Shown piece by piece: positions 22,990 to 32,349 of a DNA stretch of 45,884 nucleotides (position 1 is its first letter; each line of letters starts with the position of its first letter). Made by a program: the position numbers and the translations under genes. The notes beneath the pieces were generated by a model that did not search any database, was not told the DNA's origin, and worked only from the letters and a program-made list of their open reading frames with translations. The DNA comes from an uncultured Clostridia bacterium (lineage in GTDB: Bacteria > Bacillota > Clostridia > Christensenellales > Christensenellaceae), in assembly GCA_944347775.1 (NCBI GenBank), contig CALVMT010000024.1, forward strand, positions 1 through 45,884. Direction: 5' to 3'.

Positions 22990-24843
22990 ATGTCGAGCAG
23001 ACGTCCTTTATTCCGTATGTTATTGCGATTTTGTGCGTTTTTCATTGCATTTGCTTTTTGCCTTACCGCCTGCGGCACGATCGGCGGGCAATCGGAGCTG
23101 CCCTCTTCCGTCGTTGGCGAAAATGTCCACAGTCGGCCTTACTATACCTCTATTGAGGGAAGCGGAAAAGACCGTTGGCTGATCATGATTTATCTCAATG
23201 CGGAGCAGGCAGAAGAGTTTGGCTTGGCTTCGCAGGCAATCTATGAACTTGTCAGTGCATCGCTTGGTGGAGAACTTAGTGTTGTCGTTCAGACGTACGG
23301 CACCGAAGAATGGCAAGGGGAATTTATGTCGCAGCTTGCTGATCGTATTCTCATCACTGCAGATGGTGTAAAGACCTCTTCCTCTTTAAGCGAAGGCGAA
23401 GCGGGCAGTGCGGAAATGTTAGCTGATTTTACGCAGGACTGTCTTTTGGAATTTCCCAATGCCAACCGCAAAGCGCTCTTTTTCTGGGGAGAAAATCAGC
23501 TTTCCGGGCGCGACATTGCTCGTGCGCTAGATGGTGCCGAACTGGATTTCATTGCTTTTAATACTCAGCCCCAAACCTCGTTTGAAGATGCATTTTTTCT
23601 GCGCAACACTGCCGATTACCTTATTGCTTCTGCCGGTACCTATGCCGTTAGTTGGAATTATTCCCGGCTTTTTTCCGATCTTTCCAAAAATACTTCTTTT
23701 CTCAGCAAGGATATCGCCCGCCTTCTCGCCGAAGGTGTATTGGGCGACGATATTTTTTCCTATACCGGTACAACCCCTTCCCTATACTGTGTCGATCTGA
23801 CACAGATGGAACGAGTGTATACGCATCTTGATGCTCTGCTTGACGAGGCAACCGGGGCAATAGAAGCAGGAAATTTTTCTGGGATCGCCTTTGCGCGCGC
23901 CGCTTCCGCACAGGATGATACGCATGTCCTGGCGCTGGACTTCGCACTGAACCTCGGTTTTTCCAGTTCTGCCGGACTTATAGAGGCGTTAGACGAATGC
24001 ATGGTCTATTCATCCGCAGAGGATATCTCTCTCAGCCTGTATTTGCCAATCAACGCCTCCGCTGATGAAAATTTTACAGACACCCTGGCTTACTATGCCG
24101 CGGGCGACCTTGACTATACTTCTTTTCTGCCCGCCTATCTGACCGCAGCAACCTGTGCCGATGGAACGGGGAGCGATGCTAAGTGGTTTAATTCTTCTCT
24201 GGCTGTACAGTATTTGCAAGACAGTTCGGACTTTTCTTTCCCCGAGCAAAATGTTGTCCTTACCTTGCGAGATGGCCAATTCCTCTTTTTGACCAATACC
24301 GTAGAGTCTGCCAAAATTGATTCATTGCGCCTGCTCACGTTGGCGGACACCGGCCAATATCATTTATTACTTGGCAACGATCCCATCTTTTTACAGGATG
24401 AAGACGGTAATTATATCGCAGCGGAAGGGCGCGACGAATGGCTATGCATCAACGATCAACCCGTCTGCAGTTACGGCTATACCGGCGCCGATAACAGTGA
24501 ACATTATCTGGTACCCTGTCTGCTTGGGCAAACACCGGTCACTCTCCTGCTTTCGGGCGGCGAAGTCACCACTGCCATTCTCTCCATGGGCGTCTTTTCG
24601 CGTACACAACAAATTACCACCGGCAGCATTTTGAGCTTTTCTTATCCCATGTATTCTTATGAAGGTGAATATCTTGGAGAAAGCAGTTACGGCTATAAAA
24701 TTGCTGTAGCCGACGGTCTTCGCGTCTCTTACGAATCGGTAGACATCGGAGATCTTCTCATTTGTTGCTCACTCAAAGATATTTCCGGGCATACTTATCA
24801 AAGCCCTCTTGTTAACCTGCGCACAGCACTTATGGACTCATGA
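22990..24843 (+). CDS. Lipoprotein related to clostripain (peptidase C11) but lacking the catalytic residues
   Basis: 617 aa from ATG 22990 (AAAGGAG upstream); the longer frame to 22810 would start before the promoter. A signal peptide ends in the lipobox LTAC (Cys near residue 27). The next ~230 residues follow the C11 peptidase order: RWLIMIYLNAEQ, a strand LSVVVQTYG, ALFFWGENQ where active enzymes have a WDHGxG-type His motif, LDFIAFNTQPQTS where they have FDACLM with the nucleophile Cys, and ADYLIASAGTYAVSWNYS where they have the ASEE-GWPY region. Both catalytic residues appear replaced, so it is probably a pseudo-enzyme with a binding role. The C-terminal ~250 residues are beta-rich. Confidence 0.75.
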   Translation: MSSRRPLFRMLLRFCAFFIAFAFCLTACGTIGGQSELPSSVVGENVHSRPYYTSIEGSGKDRWLIMIYLNAEQAEEFGLASQAIYELVSASLGGELSVVVQTYGTEEWQGEFMSQLADRILITADGVKTSSSLSEGEAGSAEMLADFTQDCLLEFPNANRKALFFWGENQLSGRDIARALDGAELDFIAFNTQPQTSFEDAFFLRNTADYLIASAGTYAVSWNYSRLFSDLSKNTSFLSKDIARLLAEGVLGDDIFSYTGTTPSLYCVDLTQMERVYTHLDALLDEATGAIEAGNFSGIAFARAASAQDDTHVLALDFALNLGFSSSAGLIEALDECMVYSSAEDISLSLYLPINASADENFTDTLAYYAAGDLDYTSFLPAYLTAATCADGTGSDAKWFNSSLAVQYLQDSSDFSFPEQNVVLTLRDGQFLFLTNTVESAKIDSLRLLTLADTGQYHLLLGNDPIFLQDEDGNYIAAEGRDEWLCINDQPVCSYGYTGADNSEHYLVPCLLGQTPVTLLLSGGEVTTAILSMGVFSRTQQITTGSILSFSYPMYSYEGEYLGESSYGYKIAVADGLRVSYESVDIGDLLICCSLKDISGHTYQSPLVNLRTALMDS

Positions 24844-24871
24844 GAAAATTTGCTAAAAAAGGAGAATTTTT

Positions 24872-25333
24872 ATGAATATTGACGAGAAATTGAAAGAACT
24901 CGGCCTTTCTCTTCCCTCTTCTCGCCCGACAGAGGAAGGATATCCGAAAATATCCAAATGTGAAAATAACCTGCTTTACTGCTCGGCATGCGGCAGCATA
25001 ACCGATTCGCTTCGCATCACCGGAAAAGTCGGCTTGGATCTGACACTCGAACAGGCGCAGCAGGCTGCCCGTTTATGCCTCTTAAACCTCCTTAGCAATT
25101 TAAAGGAAAGCCTTGGGGACCTCAACCGCATTAAACGCATTATAAAAATGCAGCTGTTTATTAACTGTTCCCCGCAGTTTGCTTACCATACTTCTGTTGC
25201 TGGCGCAGCTTTAGATTTGTTAAGCGCTTTATTCCCTTGGCAAAAGGCGGCCACGGCGTGTACTGCCATTGGCGTATATGCGTTAGCGGAGGGAGCGGCT
25301 TGCGAAATGGATTTGGTTGTTCAAATCGCATAA
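24872..25333 (+). CDS. RidA/YjgF-family protein, divergent at the active site
   Basis: 153 aa, matching the longer ~150-residue YjgF group. The signature stretch is GKVGLDLTLEQAQQAARLCL, followed by LLSNLKESLGDLNRIKRIIK and GAALDLLSALFPWQKAA. Canonical RidA deaminates reactive enamine/imine intermediates and needs an Arg in RSAVGV; here the matching place reads TACTAIGVYAL, so the Arg seems to be missing. The N-terminal strand also has Cys in YCSACGS. It may bind a ligand without the classical activity. AAAGGAG precedes the ATG, 28 bp after the lipoprotein gene, so the two are probably cotranscribed. Confidence 0.8.
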   Translation: MNIDEKLKELGLSLPSSRPTEEGYPKISKCENNLLYCSACGSITDSLRITGKVGLDLTLEQAQQAARLCLLNLLSNLKESLGDLNRIKRIIKMQLFINCSPQFAYHTSVAGAALDLLSALFPWQKAATACTAIGVYALAEGAACEMDLVVQIA

Positions 25334-25377
25334 TCTGCTTTTTACGTCCTTAGTTTCTTTTTATCCATCAAAAAGCA

Positions 25378-25412
25378 AAAACAGCGGCAAAAAAGTTTTG
25401 CCGCTGTTTTTT
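25378..25412 (+). terminator. Terminator after the RidA-like gene
   Basis: Perfect 15-bp stem AAAACAGCGGCAAAA / TTTTGCCGCTGTTTT with a 3-nt loop, ending in T. Confidence 0.9.
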
Positions 25413-25473
25413 GTTTACATAAAATTAAATACAGTTTGTTATCTTGATAAACAATAAAACCACCTGCGCCGAT

Positions 25474-26961
25474 TTAACACGTTTTTCCCCGTTCGCTCAT
25501 TCCTTCGCGAATAGCTTCGCATGTTAAATCACAGCCCAGCTTTTTAAAGGTATTTTGATCAGCCTGCGAGAGAATAACGCTGGAGTGTACCTGACAGCCG
25601 CGCAATTTAGGCAGCTGGTGAAGTGCAAGCTCGGCGACGCGATTGCCTGCTGCCGTTGCCGAAAGCGCAATCAGCACCTCATCGGTATGCAAGCGTGGAT
25701 TTTTGCTGCCCAAAAAATGCGTCTTCAACTCCTGAATAGGTTCAATGGCCGAAGGGGAGAGAATTTTTTCCTCATGCGGGATATTGGCAAGTTCCTTTAG
25801 CGCATTCATCAGTGCGGCCGCACTGGCGCCGAGAAGTTCAGTCGTCTTGCCGGTAATGACGCGCCCATCTCCAAGTTCTATGGCCACTGCGGGCTTACCC
25901 GTCGTTTCAGCGCGCTGCATTGCCGCGCCAACCGTTGCACGATCAGACGTCGTAAGCCCTTCCTGGCTCATCAGCATGAGAATTTTCTGCACTTCACCTG
26001 CATCGCGCAACCCTTCCGCAACGCCAACGACCGCCTGATAATACCGCCGGATAATCTCCTGACGCGAAGCCTGTCTGCAGACTTCATCGTCAAAAATACA
26101 GTTCCCCGCCATATTGACGCCCATATCCGTTGGCGAAGCATACGGGCTTTTCCCGTAAATTCGCACAAAAATTGCATTCAACACAGGAAATATTTCGACA
26201 TCGCGGTTATAGTTGACCGCCGTTTGCCCATAAGCTTTCAGATGATACGGATCAATCATATTGATATCGTTAAGATCAGCAGTCGCCGCTTCATAGGCGA
26301 GATTAACCGGATGGTCAAGCGGCAGATTCCAGATCGGAAAAGTCTCATATTTTGCATATCCGGCGCGGACTCCCCGCTTTGACTCATGATATAGCTGAGA
26401 CAGACATGTTGCCATTTTACCGCTGCCCGGCCCTGGCGCCGTCACCACAACCAGCTGGCGAGAGGTTTCGATATAGTCATTTTTCCCATATCCTTCTTCA
26501 CTCACAATAAGAGAAATATTCGCCGGATATTCGGGAATGGAATAGTGATGATAGACGGAAATTCCCATTTTTTTTAGACGCGTCTCAAAAAGAAGCGCAC
26601 TGTGCTGCGCCGTATAGCGCGTCAATACGACACTTCCTACATAAAGCCCGCGGCCGCGGAACGCCCTGATCAGCCGAATCACTTCGTTATCATAGCTGAT
26701 GCCAAGATCGGCCCGTATCTTGTTGTGCTCGATATCATCGGCATTGACTGCAATCACAATTTCTGCTTCATCGGCAAGCTGTGCCAGCATTTGCAGTTTA
26801 CTGTCTGCAGCAAATCCGGGTAGCACACGCGAAGCATGATAATCGTCAAACAACTTTCCTCCGAATTCTAGATATAATTTATGGTCAAACTGCGCAATCC
26901 TCTCCCGAATATGGGCGGATTGCATTGCCAGGTATTTTTCGTTATCAAATCCGATTTTCAT
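25474..26961 (-). CDS. DUF1846 (UPF0371) family protein
   Basis: 495 aa from ATG 26961 (AGAGGAAAAG upstream), the full length for the family. It opens KIGFDNEKYLAMQSAHIRER, the conserved family start, and contains LYLEFGGKLFDDYHASRVLPG in pieces, VVVTAPGPGSGKMATCLSQLYHE (a P-loop-like GPGSGK near residue 180) and DPYHLKAYG. The biochemical role of DUF1846 is not established; the P-loop-like motif suggests nucleotide binding. A weak promoter, TTGCGC-17-TAAACT, lies just upstream. It stands alone on the minus strand. Confidence 0.92.
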   Translation of the reverse strand: MKIGFDNEKYLAMQSAHIRERIAQFDHKLYLEFGGKLFDDYHASRVLPGFAADSKLQMLAQLADEAEIVIAVNADDIEHNKIRADLGISYDNEVIRLIRAFRGRGLYVGSVVLTRYTAQHSALLFETRLKKMGISVYHHYSIPEYPANISLIVSEEGYGKNDYIETSRQLVVVTAPGPGSGKMATCLSQLYHESKRGVRAGYAKYETFPIWNLPLDHPVNLAYEAATADLNDINMIDPYHLKAYGQTAVNYNRDVEIFPVLNAIFVRIYGKSPYASPTDMGVNMAGNCIFDDEVCRQASRQEIIRRYYQAVVGVAEGLRDAGEVQKILMLMSQEGLTTSDRATVGAAMQRAETTGKPAVAIELGDGRVITGKTTELLGASAAALMNALKELANIPHEEKILSPSAIEPIQELKTHFLGSKNPRLHTDEVLIALSATAAGNRVAELALHQLPKLRGCQVHSSVILSQADQNTFKKLGCDLTCEAIREGMSERGKTC

Positions 26962-27164
26962 TTTCTTTTCCTCTTTTTGCCTTTTTTTCAGTTTAACATT
27001 TCGCCGAAAAACGCGCAATTTCTTTATTGGCTGATCACAGCCCGCACTTCTGCTGCATAAAATATTACGGCGTGCTTTTTCTTTCTTCCAAAGGCTGGAA
27101 ATTTTTTACCGGGCATGCTACGATAATATCATAACATCTCCAAACTGAAAGGAAGGTCTTTTTA

Positions 27165-28097
27165 TTGATCTGCAATAATATTTTGGAAGCAATCGGGCAC
27201 ACGCCCATGATCAGATTAAACCATATGGCCGACCCTGACGGCGCACAGATTCTTGTCAAATACGAAGGGCTGGGAGTAGGCGGTTCGATCAAAACGCGCA
27301 CCGCTTACAATATGCTGCTTGATGCAAAGCAGCGCGGCCTTATCGACGAGAAGACGATCATTGTTGAACCGACAAGCGGAAACCAGGGTATTGGCTTGGC
27401 GCTTGTGGGTGCAGTGTACGGCTACCGTACCATCATTATTATGCCTGATTCGGTCAGCCAAGAGCGCCGCATGCTTGTCCGCCACTACGGCGCTGAAGTT
27501 ATTCTCATTCACGACGACGGCGATATTGGCAAATGCATCGATACTTGCCTGCAAACAGCGCTTGACATGCAGGCAAAAAACCCGCATGTATTTGTTCCTC
27601 AGCAATTTTCCAATCCCGCCAATCCAATGGTGCATCGTCACCATACCGGCCTTGAAATCCTGGAACAGGTTGCCGGCCCAATCGACGGTTTCTGCTCCGG
27701 AATCGGCACCGGCGGGACGCTCAGCGGCATCGGCGAAGTGCTCCGCGCACTAAACCCGCAAATCGAAATCTGGGCTGTCGAACCCGAACATGCTGCCATT
27801 CTCTCCGGCGGAAGCACCGGCACACATTTACAAATGGGTATCGGCGACGGCCTTATCCCCGATAATCTCAACCGTAATATTTATGACGACATCTACATTG
27901 TCTCGGACGAGGAAGCCATTCGCACTGCACGAGAACTTGCCCGCAAGGAAGGGCTGATGTGCGGCATCTCAAGCGGCACGAATGTCGCCGCCGCAATACA
28001 TCTCGCCCGCAAACTAGGCCCGGGCAAAACCGTTGTGACCGTTCTTCCCGACACGGCGGAACGCTACTTCTCTACCGCTCTGTTTTTTGGAGAATGA
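27165..28097 (+). CDS. PLP-dependent cysteine synthase-family protein
   Basis: 310 aa from TTG 27165, which has AAAGGAAGG upstream. It opens NILEAIGHTPMIRLN, typical of O-acetylserine sulfhydrylase. The PLP lysine is in GGSIKTRTA (about residue 45), where classical CysK has SIKDR; PTSGNQGIGLALV (about 67-79) matches the substrate loop, usually TSGNTG, and GIGTGGTLSGIG binds the PLP phosphate. LMCGISSGTN near the end is also conserved. It probably makes cysteine from O-acetylserine and sulfide, but the D to T and T to Q changes suggest a paralogous specificity. No cysE is adjacent. Confidence 0.85.
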   Translation: MICNNILEAIGHTPMIRLNHMADPDGAQILVKYEGLGVGGSIKTRTAYNMLLDAKQRGLIDEKTIIVEPTSGNQGIGLALVGAVYGYRTIIIMPDSVSQERRMLVRHYGAEVILIHDDGDIGKCIDTCLQTALDMQAKNPHVFVPQQFSNPANPMVHRHHTGLEILEQVAGPIDGFCSGIGTGGTLSGIGEVLRALNPQIEIWAVEPEHAAILSGGSTGTHLQMGIGDGLIPDNLNRNIYDDIYIVSDEEAIRTARELARKEGLMCGISSGTNVAAAIHLARKLGPGKTVVTVLPDTAERYFSTALFFGE

Positions 28098-28127
28098 TCA
28101 TTTCTCCGGCTAAAATTAAATATCACT

Positions 28128-28154
28128 GCCTGCGCTTGCAAGCGCAGGCTTTTA
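28128..28154. terminator. Bidirectional terminator between the cysteine synthase gene and folC
   Basis: GCCTGCGCTT / AAGCGCAGGC with a 2-nt loop, followed by TTTTA on the plus strand. Confidence 0.85.
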
Positions 28155-29279
28155 TATGTCATCAGTTTTGTGCCGGTAAAGGATATCGAGCGCTTCGCCC
28201 GCCTGATAAATCGATCCAGCAAAAACAATCATCGCGCCAACTTTTTGCGCATAATCATGCGCCTTTTGATAGGCATCTGCCGTATTTTTACAAAGTTCCA
28301 CCGGAATCTCTGCCGGAAAAAGCGCCGCCATCTGCTGCGCTGTCATACTGCGCTCGTAGTCCAGCTGAGAAGCATATACCCGCTCAAACTGATCTTTTGC
28401 CATAACGGAAAAATAGCTGACATCCTTATCTTTCATCGCCGCAGCAACAAGCACTTTGCGCCGAGACGCATAGCGTGTGCGCAAAGTATCGTGTAAAAAC
28501 TGCAGCGAATCAATATTATGCGCACCGTCAACCAGAACATCTGCCCCAAAAAGATACTGCTGGCGCGCAGGCAATACGGTATGTTCAAGGCCTGCATAAA
28601 TTGCTTCTCTTCCTGCAAAAATACCGTTTTTTCTCAACTCCTGCGCTGCACGCACCGCCACTGCCGCATTTACATACTGCATTCTACCCGGCTGTTTTAA
28701 ACGCAATTTTTCAAGACCGGCGAAATCAAAACTGCCGTCTGTATGCACGATGATCTCCGTTTCCCGCACACATGACTGCCGTGCGTGCCGCAAATAACAG
28801 GTTGCATCAAAAATACGCTGCACCCGCTTATCCTGCGGCGCAGAAATAACACTGCCATGTGGGCGGATTGCCGCAGCCTTCTCCAGCGCAATCTTCTGAA
28901 TGGTATCGCCGAGAATATCCATATGATCCATACCGATGCGCGTCAGGATAAGCTGACAAACTTTCAGCTTCGTTGCGGGGTCGTATCTGCCGCCGAGGCC
29001 CGTCTCCATCACAGCGATTTCCGCGCCCTGCTCTGAAAACCAGGCCATTGCCACTTCGTAAAATTTGCGGAAATAACCGGTTTGGGTTGTCTGCGTCCAT
29101 AGCCGACGCAAATCCTCATCGCCGATAAGCTGCCCATTTATGCTAATCCGTTCGTTTTCCCTTTGAACATGCGGAGAGACAAACAACCCGCACCGGTATC
29201 CCGCTGCCGTCAATATATTTGCCAGATAAGTAGAAGTCGATCCTTTTCCCTTAGTTCCGGCGACCTGAATAAACTTCAT
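28152..29279 (-). CDS. folC: Folylpolyglutamate/dihydrofolate synthase, N-terminally short
   Basis: 375 aa. It ligates glutamate to folates (and possibly dihydropteroate) with ATP. The P-loop VAGTKGKGSTS is at residues 6-16, the omega/Mg region ETGLGGRYDPA and IGMDHMDILGDT follow, and VDGAHNID marks the C-terminal domain. Usual FolC proteins have about 40 residues before the P-loop; here it begins almost at the start codon. The ATG overlaps the valS stop in the string ATGA, and no start further upstream than 29294 exists in this frame, so the short N-terminus is real unless there is a sequence error. Confidence 0.88.
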   Translation of the reverse strand: MKFIQVAGTKGKGSTSTYLANILTAAGYRCGLFVSPHVQRENERISINGQLIGDEDLRRLWTQTTQTGYFRKFYEVAMAWFSEQGAEIAVMETGLGGRYDPATKLKVCQLILTRIGMDHMDILGDTIQKIALEKAAAIRPHGSVISAPQDKRVQRIFDATCYLRHARQSCVRETEIIVHTDGSFDFAGLEKLRLKQPGRMQYVNAAVAVRAAQELRKNGIFAGREAIYAGLEHTVLPARQQYLFGADVLVDGAHNIDSLQFLHDTLRTRYASRRKVLVAAAMKDKDVSYFSVMAKDQFERVYASQLDYERSMTAQQMAALFPAEIPVELCKNTADAYQKAHDYAQKVGAMIVFAGSIYQAGEALDILYRHKTDDI

Positions 29280-31948
29280 GCCTGTTCTTTCCATTCCTCC
29301 ATCGATGAAATGCGCTGTGCGGTTGCTTTTTGCATTTCTCTGTATTTTTCCAGTTTGGCGCGTTCCTCATCAATCACATTTTTTGGCGCCTTTTCCAAAA
29401 ACCGTTCGTTTTCGAGTTTACCCTGCGCACGTTTTACTTCATTTTCCAGATTCTGCGCTTCTTTTTTGAGGCGTGCCAATTCCTTATCAAAATCGATGAG
29501 CTCGCCCAACGGCAGGTATACTTTGCCCGCCGCCGTAATGGCTGCGGCACATCCCGCCGGTTCTGCAAAGTCCGCCGGATAAAATTCGACCTCACTTGCA
29601 AAAGCCAGGCGACAGATATAACTTCCCGCCTTCTTGAGTATCTCTTCCTTATCCGTTGCAATCAGAACTCTTGCCTTTTTGGAAGGCGGGACGTTCATCT
29701 GTGCACGAAGATTTCTCACATTGCGGATAATCTCCATTGCCTGCTCCATCACCGCCGCTTCCGCCGGATATTCCTGCTTTTGCTCATAAACAGGCCAATC
29801 GGAAATCATAATGCTCTCTCCCGCATGCAGGAGTTCAACGTAAATTTCTTCGGTAATAAACGGCATAAACGGATGAAGCAGCTTTAATGCCTGTGTAAGC
29901 GTATAGCTAAGCATTAACCCGGCCGTTTCTTTCTGTTCCTGCGTTCCTTCATAAAGCCGCGCTTTGCACATCTCGATGTACCAGTCGCAGTATTCGCTCC
30001 AGATAAAATCATATATTTTTGCACAGGCCAGACCAAGCTCAAATTTCTCCATATTTTCGGTTACTTCCGAAATTACCTGGTTTAAGCGTGTTAAAATCCA
30101 TTTATCCGCAATGTCGAGTTGAAGCTCATCAATGCCGCTATCGGCCTGCCGATCTGTCAAATTCATTGCAACAAAACGCGCTGCATTCCATATTTTATTT
30201 GCAAAATTACTAGCCGCACGCACTTTGGAATCGTAAAAACGCATGTCGTTACCCGGGCTGGTTCCCGACGCCAGAGAAAAGCGCAATGCGTCAGCCCCGT
30301 ACTCTTCAATCACTTTAAGCGGATCAATTCCGTTGCCGAGCGATTTGCTCATCTTCCTCCCCTGCTCATCGCGCACAATACCATGGATATTCACATAGGA
30401 AAATGGTACTTTTCCCATGACTTCAATACCAAAAACAATCATCCTGGCCACCCAGAAAAAGATGATATCATAAGCTGTTACTAACACGCTTGTGGGGTAA
30501 AAATAATCCAGCTCCGGTGTCTTTTCCGGCCATCCCATCGTGGAAAAAGGCCATAGCCCGGAGGAAAACCAGGTATCCAGCACATCTTCGTCCTGACGCA
30601 TCGGCGCACCGCATTTAGGGCATGTACCAGGATTTTCTTCCGCAACAACCATTTCCCCACAGGCGTCGCAATAATAAGCAGGTATCCTGTGCCCCCACCA
30701 TAATTGCCGCGATATACACCAGTCACGGATGTTTTCCATCCAGTTAAAATAAATTTTTGCATAGCGTTCCGGGACAAACTTGATCTTACCCTCTTTCACT
30801 GCGGCAATGGCCGGCTCAGCCAACGGCTTCATCGAAACAAACCACTGAGCGGAAATCATCGGCTCTATTGTCGTAGAGCAACGGTAGCATTTGCCAACAT
30901 GATGGCTATATTCCTCAATACTCACGAGATTGCCGAGTCGGGAAAGTTCCTCGACAATTGCTTCACGCGCCGCATAGCGGTCCATACCGCAGTATTTCCC
31001 GCCGTTCTCGTTTATTCTGCCTTCATCATCCAGCACACGGATAATCTCCAAATTATGCCTGCCCGCCACTTCAAAGTCATTCGGATCGTGCGCAGGCGTC
31101 ATCTTCACCGCGCCCGTACCAAATGCCGGATCAACATACTCATCCGCCACAACGGGAATAGCACGGTTCATGATTGGCAAAATAACCTCTTTGCCCACGA
31201 TATCCCGATAGCGCTCATCTGCAGGGTTCACCGCCACACCCGTATCGCCAAGCATGGTCTCCGGGCGGGTTGTTGCTACGGTGACACTGCCGCTACCATC
31301 GGCCAGATCGTATCGGATATTCCATAAATGCGAAGGTTGATCCTCATACTCTACTTCCACATCCGAAAGTGTTGTACGGCATTTAGGGCACCAGTTAATG
31401 ATGCGGCTTCCCTTATAAATCAACCCTTTTTCATATAATTTGACAAACAATGTCTTGACTGCCTTATTACAACCCTCATCCATAGTAAAGCGTTCACGGG
31501 CCCAATCGCAGGAGGTACCGAGTTTTTTCAACTGTTCGACAATGCGCCCGCCATATTGCGCCTTCCATTTCCAGGCGCGCTCCATAAAGCCATCGCGGCC
31601 AATCTGCTCTTTGCTGAGGCCTTCCTGTTTTTTTATCTGCTCAACAATTTTTACTTCGGTCGCAATTGAAGCATGGTCGGTTCCCGGCATCCAGAGTGTC
31701 TCATATCCCTGCATGCGCTTAAAGCGGATAATCGCATCCTGAATGGTATTATCCAGCCCATGCCCCATATGCAGTTGCCCGGTAATATTGGGCGGCGGCA
31801 TAACAATACTGTACGGTTTTTTATCGGGGTTGGGCTTTGCATGGAAGTACCCCTTCTCCATCCATCTGCGATAAATTTTCTCTTCTACTTCTGCTGGAGA
31901 ATAAGCTTTTTTTATCTCCTGCGAAGGCATTTGTTGTGTTTTGTTCAT
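29276..31948 (-). CDS. valS: Valyl-tRNA synthetase
   Basis: 890 aa from ATG 31948 (GGAGAA upstream). The longer open frame continues through the T-box leader and is not coding. Class I signatures are present: PPPNITGQLHMGHG (HIGH-type, about 48-61) and KMSKSLGNG (KMSKS, about 530). The C-terminus has the Val-specific coiled coil, LIDFDKELARLKKEAQNLENEV in pieces. The editing domain with TTRPETMLGDTGVAV is intact. It charges tRNA-Val. Expression is controlled by the upstream T-box. folC follows with a 4-bp overlap. Confidence 0.97.
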   Translation of the reverse strand: MNKTQQMPSQEIKKAYSPAEVEEKIYRRWMEKGYFHAKPNPDKKPYSIVMPPPNITGQLHMGHGLDNTIQDAIIRFKRMQGYETLWMPGTDHASIATEVKIVEQIKKQEGLSKEQIGRDGFMERAWKWKAQYGGRIVEQLKKLGTSCDWARERFTMDEGCNKAVKTLFVKLYEKGLIYKGSRIINWCPKCRTTLSDVEVEYEDQPSHLWNIRYDLADGSGSVTVATTRPETMLGDTGVAVNPADERYRDIVGKEVILPIMNRAIPVVADEYVDPAFGTGAVKMTPAHDPNDFEVAGRHNLEIIRVLDDEGRINENGGKYCGMDRYAAREAIVEELSRLGNLVSIEEYSHHVGKCYRCSTTIEPMISAQWFVSMKPLAEPAIAAVKEGKIKFVPERYAKIYFNWMENIRDWCISRQLWWGHRIPAYYCDACGEMVVAEENPGTCPKCGAPMRQDEDVLDTWFSSGLWPFSTMGWPEKTPELDYFYPTSVLVTAYDIIFFWVARMIVFGIEVMGKVPFSYVNIHGIVRDEQGRKMSKSLGNGIDPLKVIEEYGADALRFSLASGTSPGNDMRFYDSKVRAASNFANKIWNAARFVAMNLTDRQADSGIDELQLDIADKWILTRLNQVISEVTENMEKFELGLACAKIYDFIWSEYCDWYIEMCKARLYEGTQEQKETAGLMLSYTLTQALKLLHPFMPFITEEIYVELLHAGESIMISDWPVYEQKQEYPAEAAVMEQAMEIIRNVRNLRAQMNVPPSKKARVLIATDKEEILKKAGSYICRLAFASEVEFYPADFAEPAGCAAAITAAGKVYLPLGELIDFDKELARLKKEAQNLENEVKRAQGKLENERFLEKAPKNVIDEERAKLEKYREMQKATAQRISSMEEWKEQA

Positions 31949-32027
31949 GACTGTTCTCCTTTTTGCGTGCGGCAAACCTGCATCGCAGCCATCCGCGTTG
32001 TTTGTTTTTTGTGTTTTTATCCTGTCA

Positions 32028-32312
32028 ATAAAAAAGGCTTCCGCCCAAAAGGGCGAAAGTCTCGCGTTACCACCTTTAATTTCCCTGTGCATCACTGCCC
32101 CGGGGCTTGACTCCTTATCAACAGACAAGGCCGCGCAATAACGGCCGCTACCGTTGCGCACTTTACGCACGCACAACTCCAAAGCGACTTCGCCGGCTGC
32201 CTTGCCGCCGCCCTTTCACCAAATGGGCAGCTCTCTTTTGCCGCAGTAACGGCTACTCCTCTTTTTCAACGTCTTTCATTTTTCATCATGTTGGGAAAGC
32301 TACACCTTCCCT
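32028..32312 (-). promoter_or_regulatory. T-box riboswitch of valS
   Basis: A leader of about 280 nt on the minus strand. The T-box core AAAGGTGGTAACGCGAGA is at 32060-32077. It is followed by the terminator stem CTTTCGCCC / GGGCGGAAG and six T (32030-32059). Upstream, Stem I features are seen: GAGTAG, AGAGAG, then the specifier region GAA-GTC-GCTTTGGAG. The specifier is GTC (32186-32188), a valine codon, which matches the gene. Uncharged tRNA-Val should prevent termination and raise valS and folC expression. Confidence 0.95.
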
Positions 32313-32317
32313 TTTTA

Positions 32318-32346
32318 ATCTTAACAGATCCTCGCAGTTTTGTAAA
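32318..32346 (-). promoter_or_regulatory. Promoter of the valS T-box leader
   Basis: Minus strand: TTTACA (32341-32346), 17-bp spacer, TAAGAT (32318-32323). The -35 abuts the pgsA stop codon. Confidence 0.75.
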
Positions 32347-32349
32347 GCC

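Noticed and set aside
31949-32182. N-terminal extension of the valS reading frame
   Set aside because: The extra residues lie in the T-box leader; the ATG at 31948 gives the normal ValS N-terminus.
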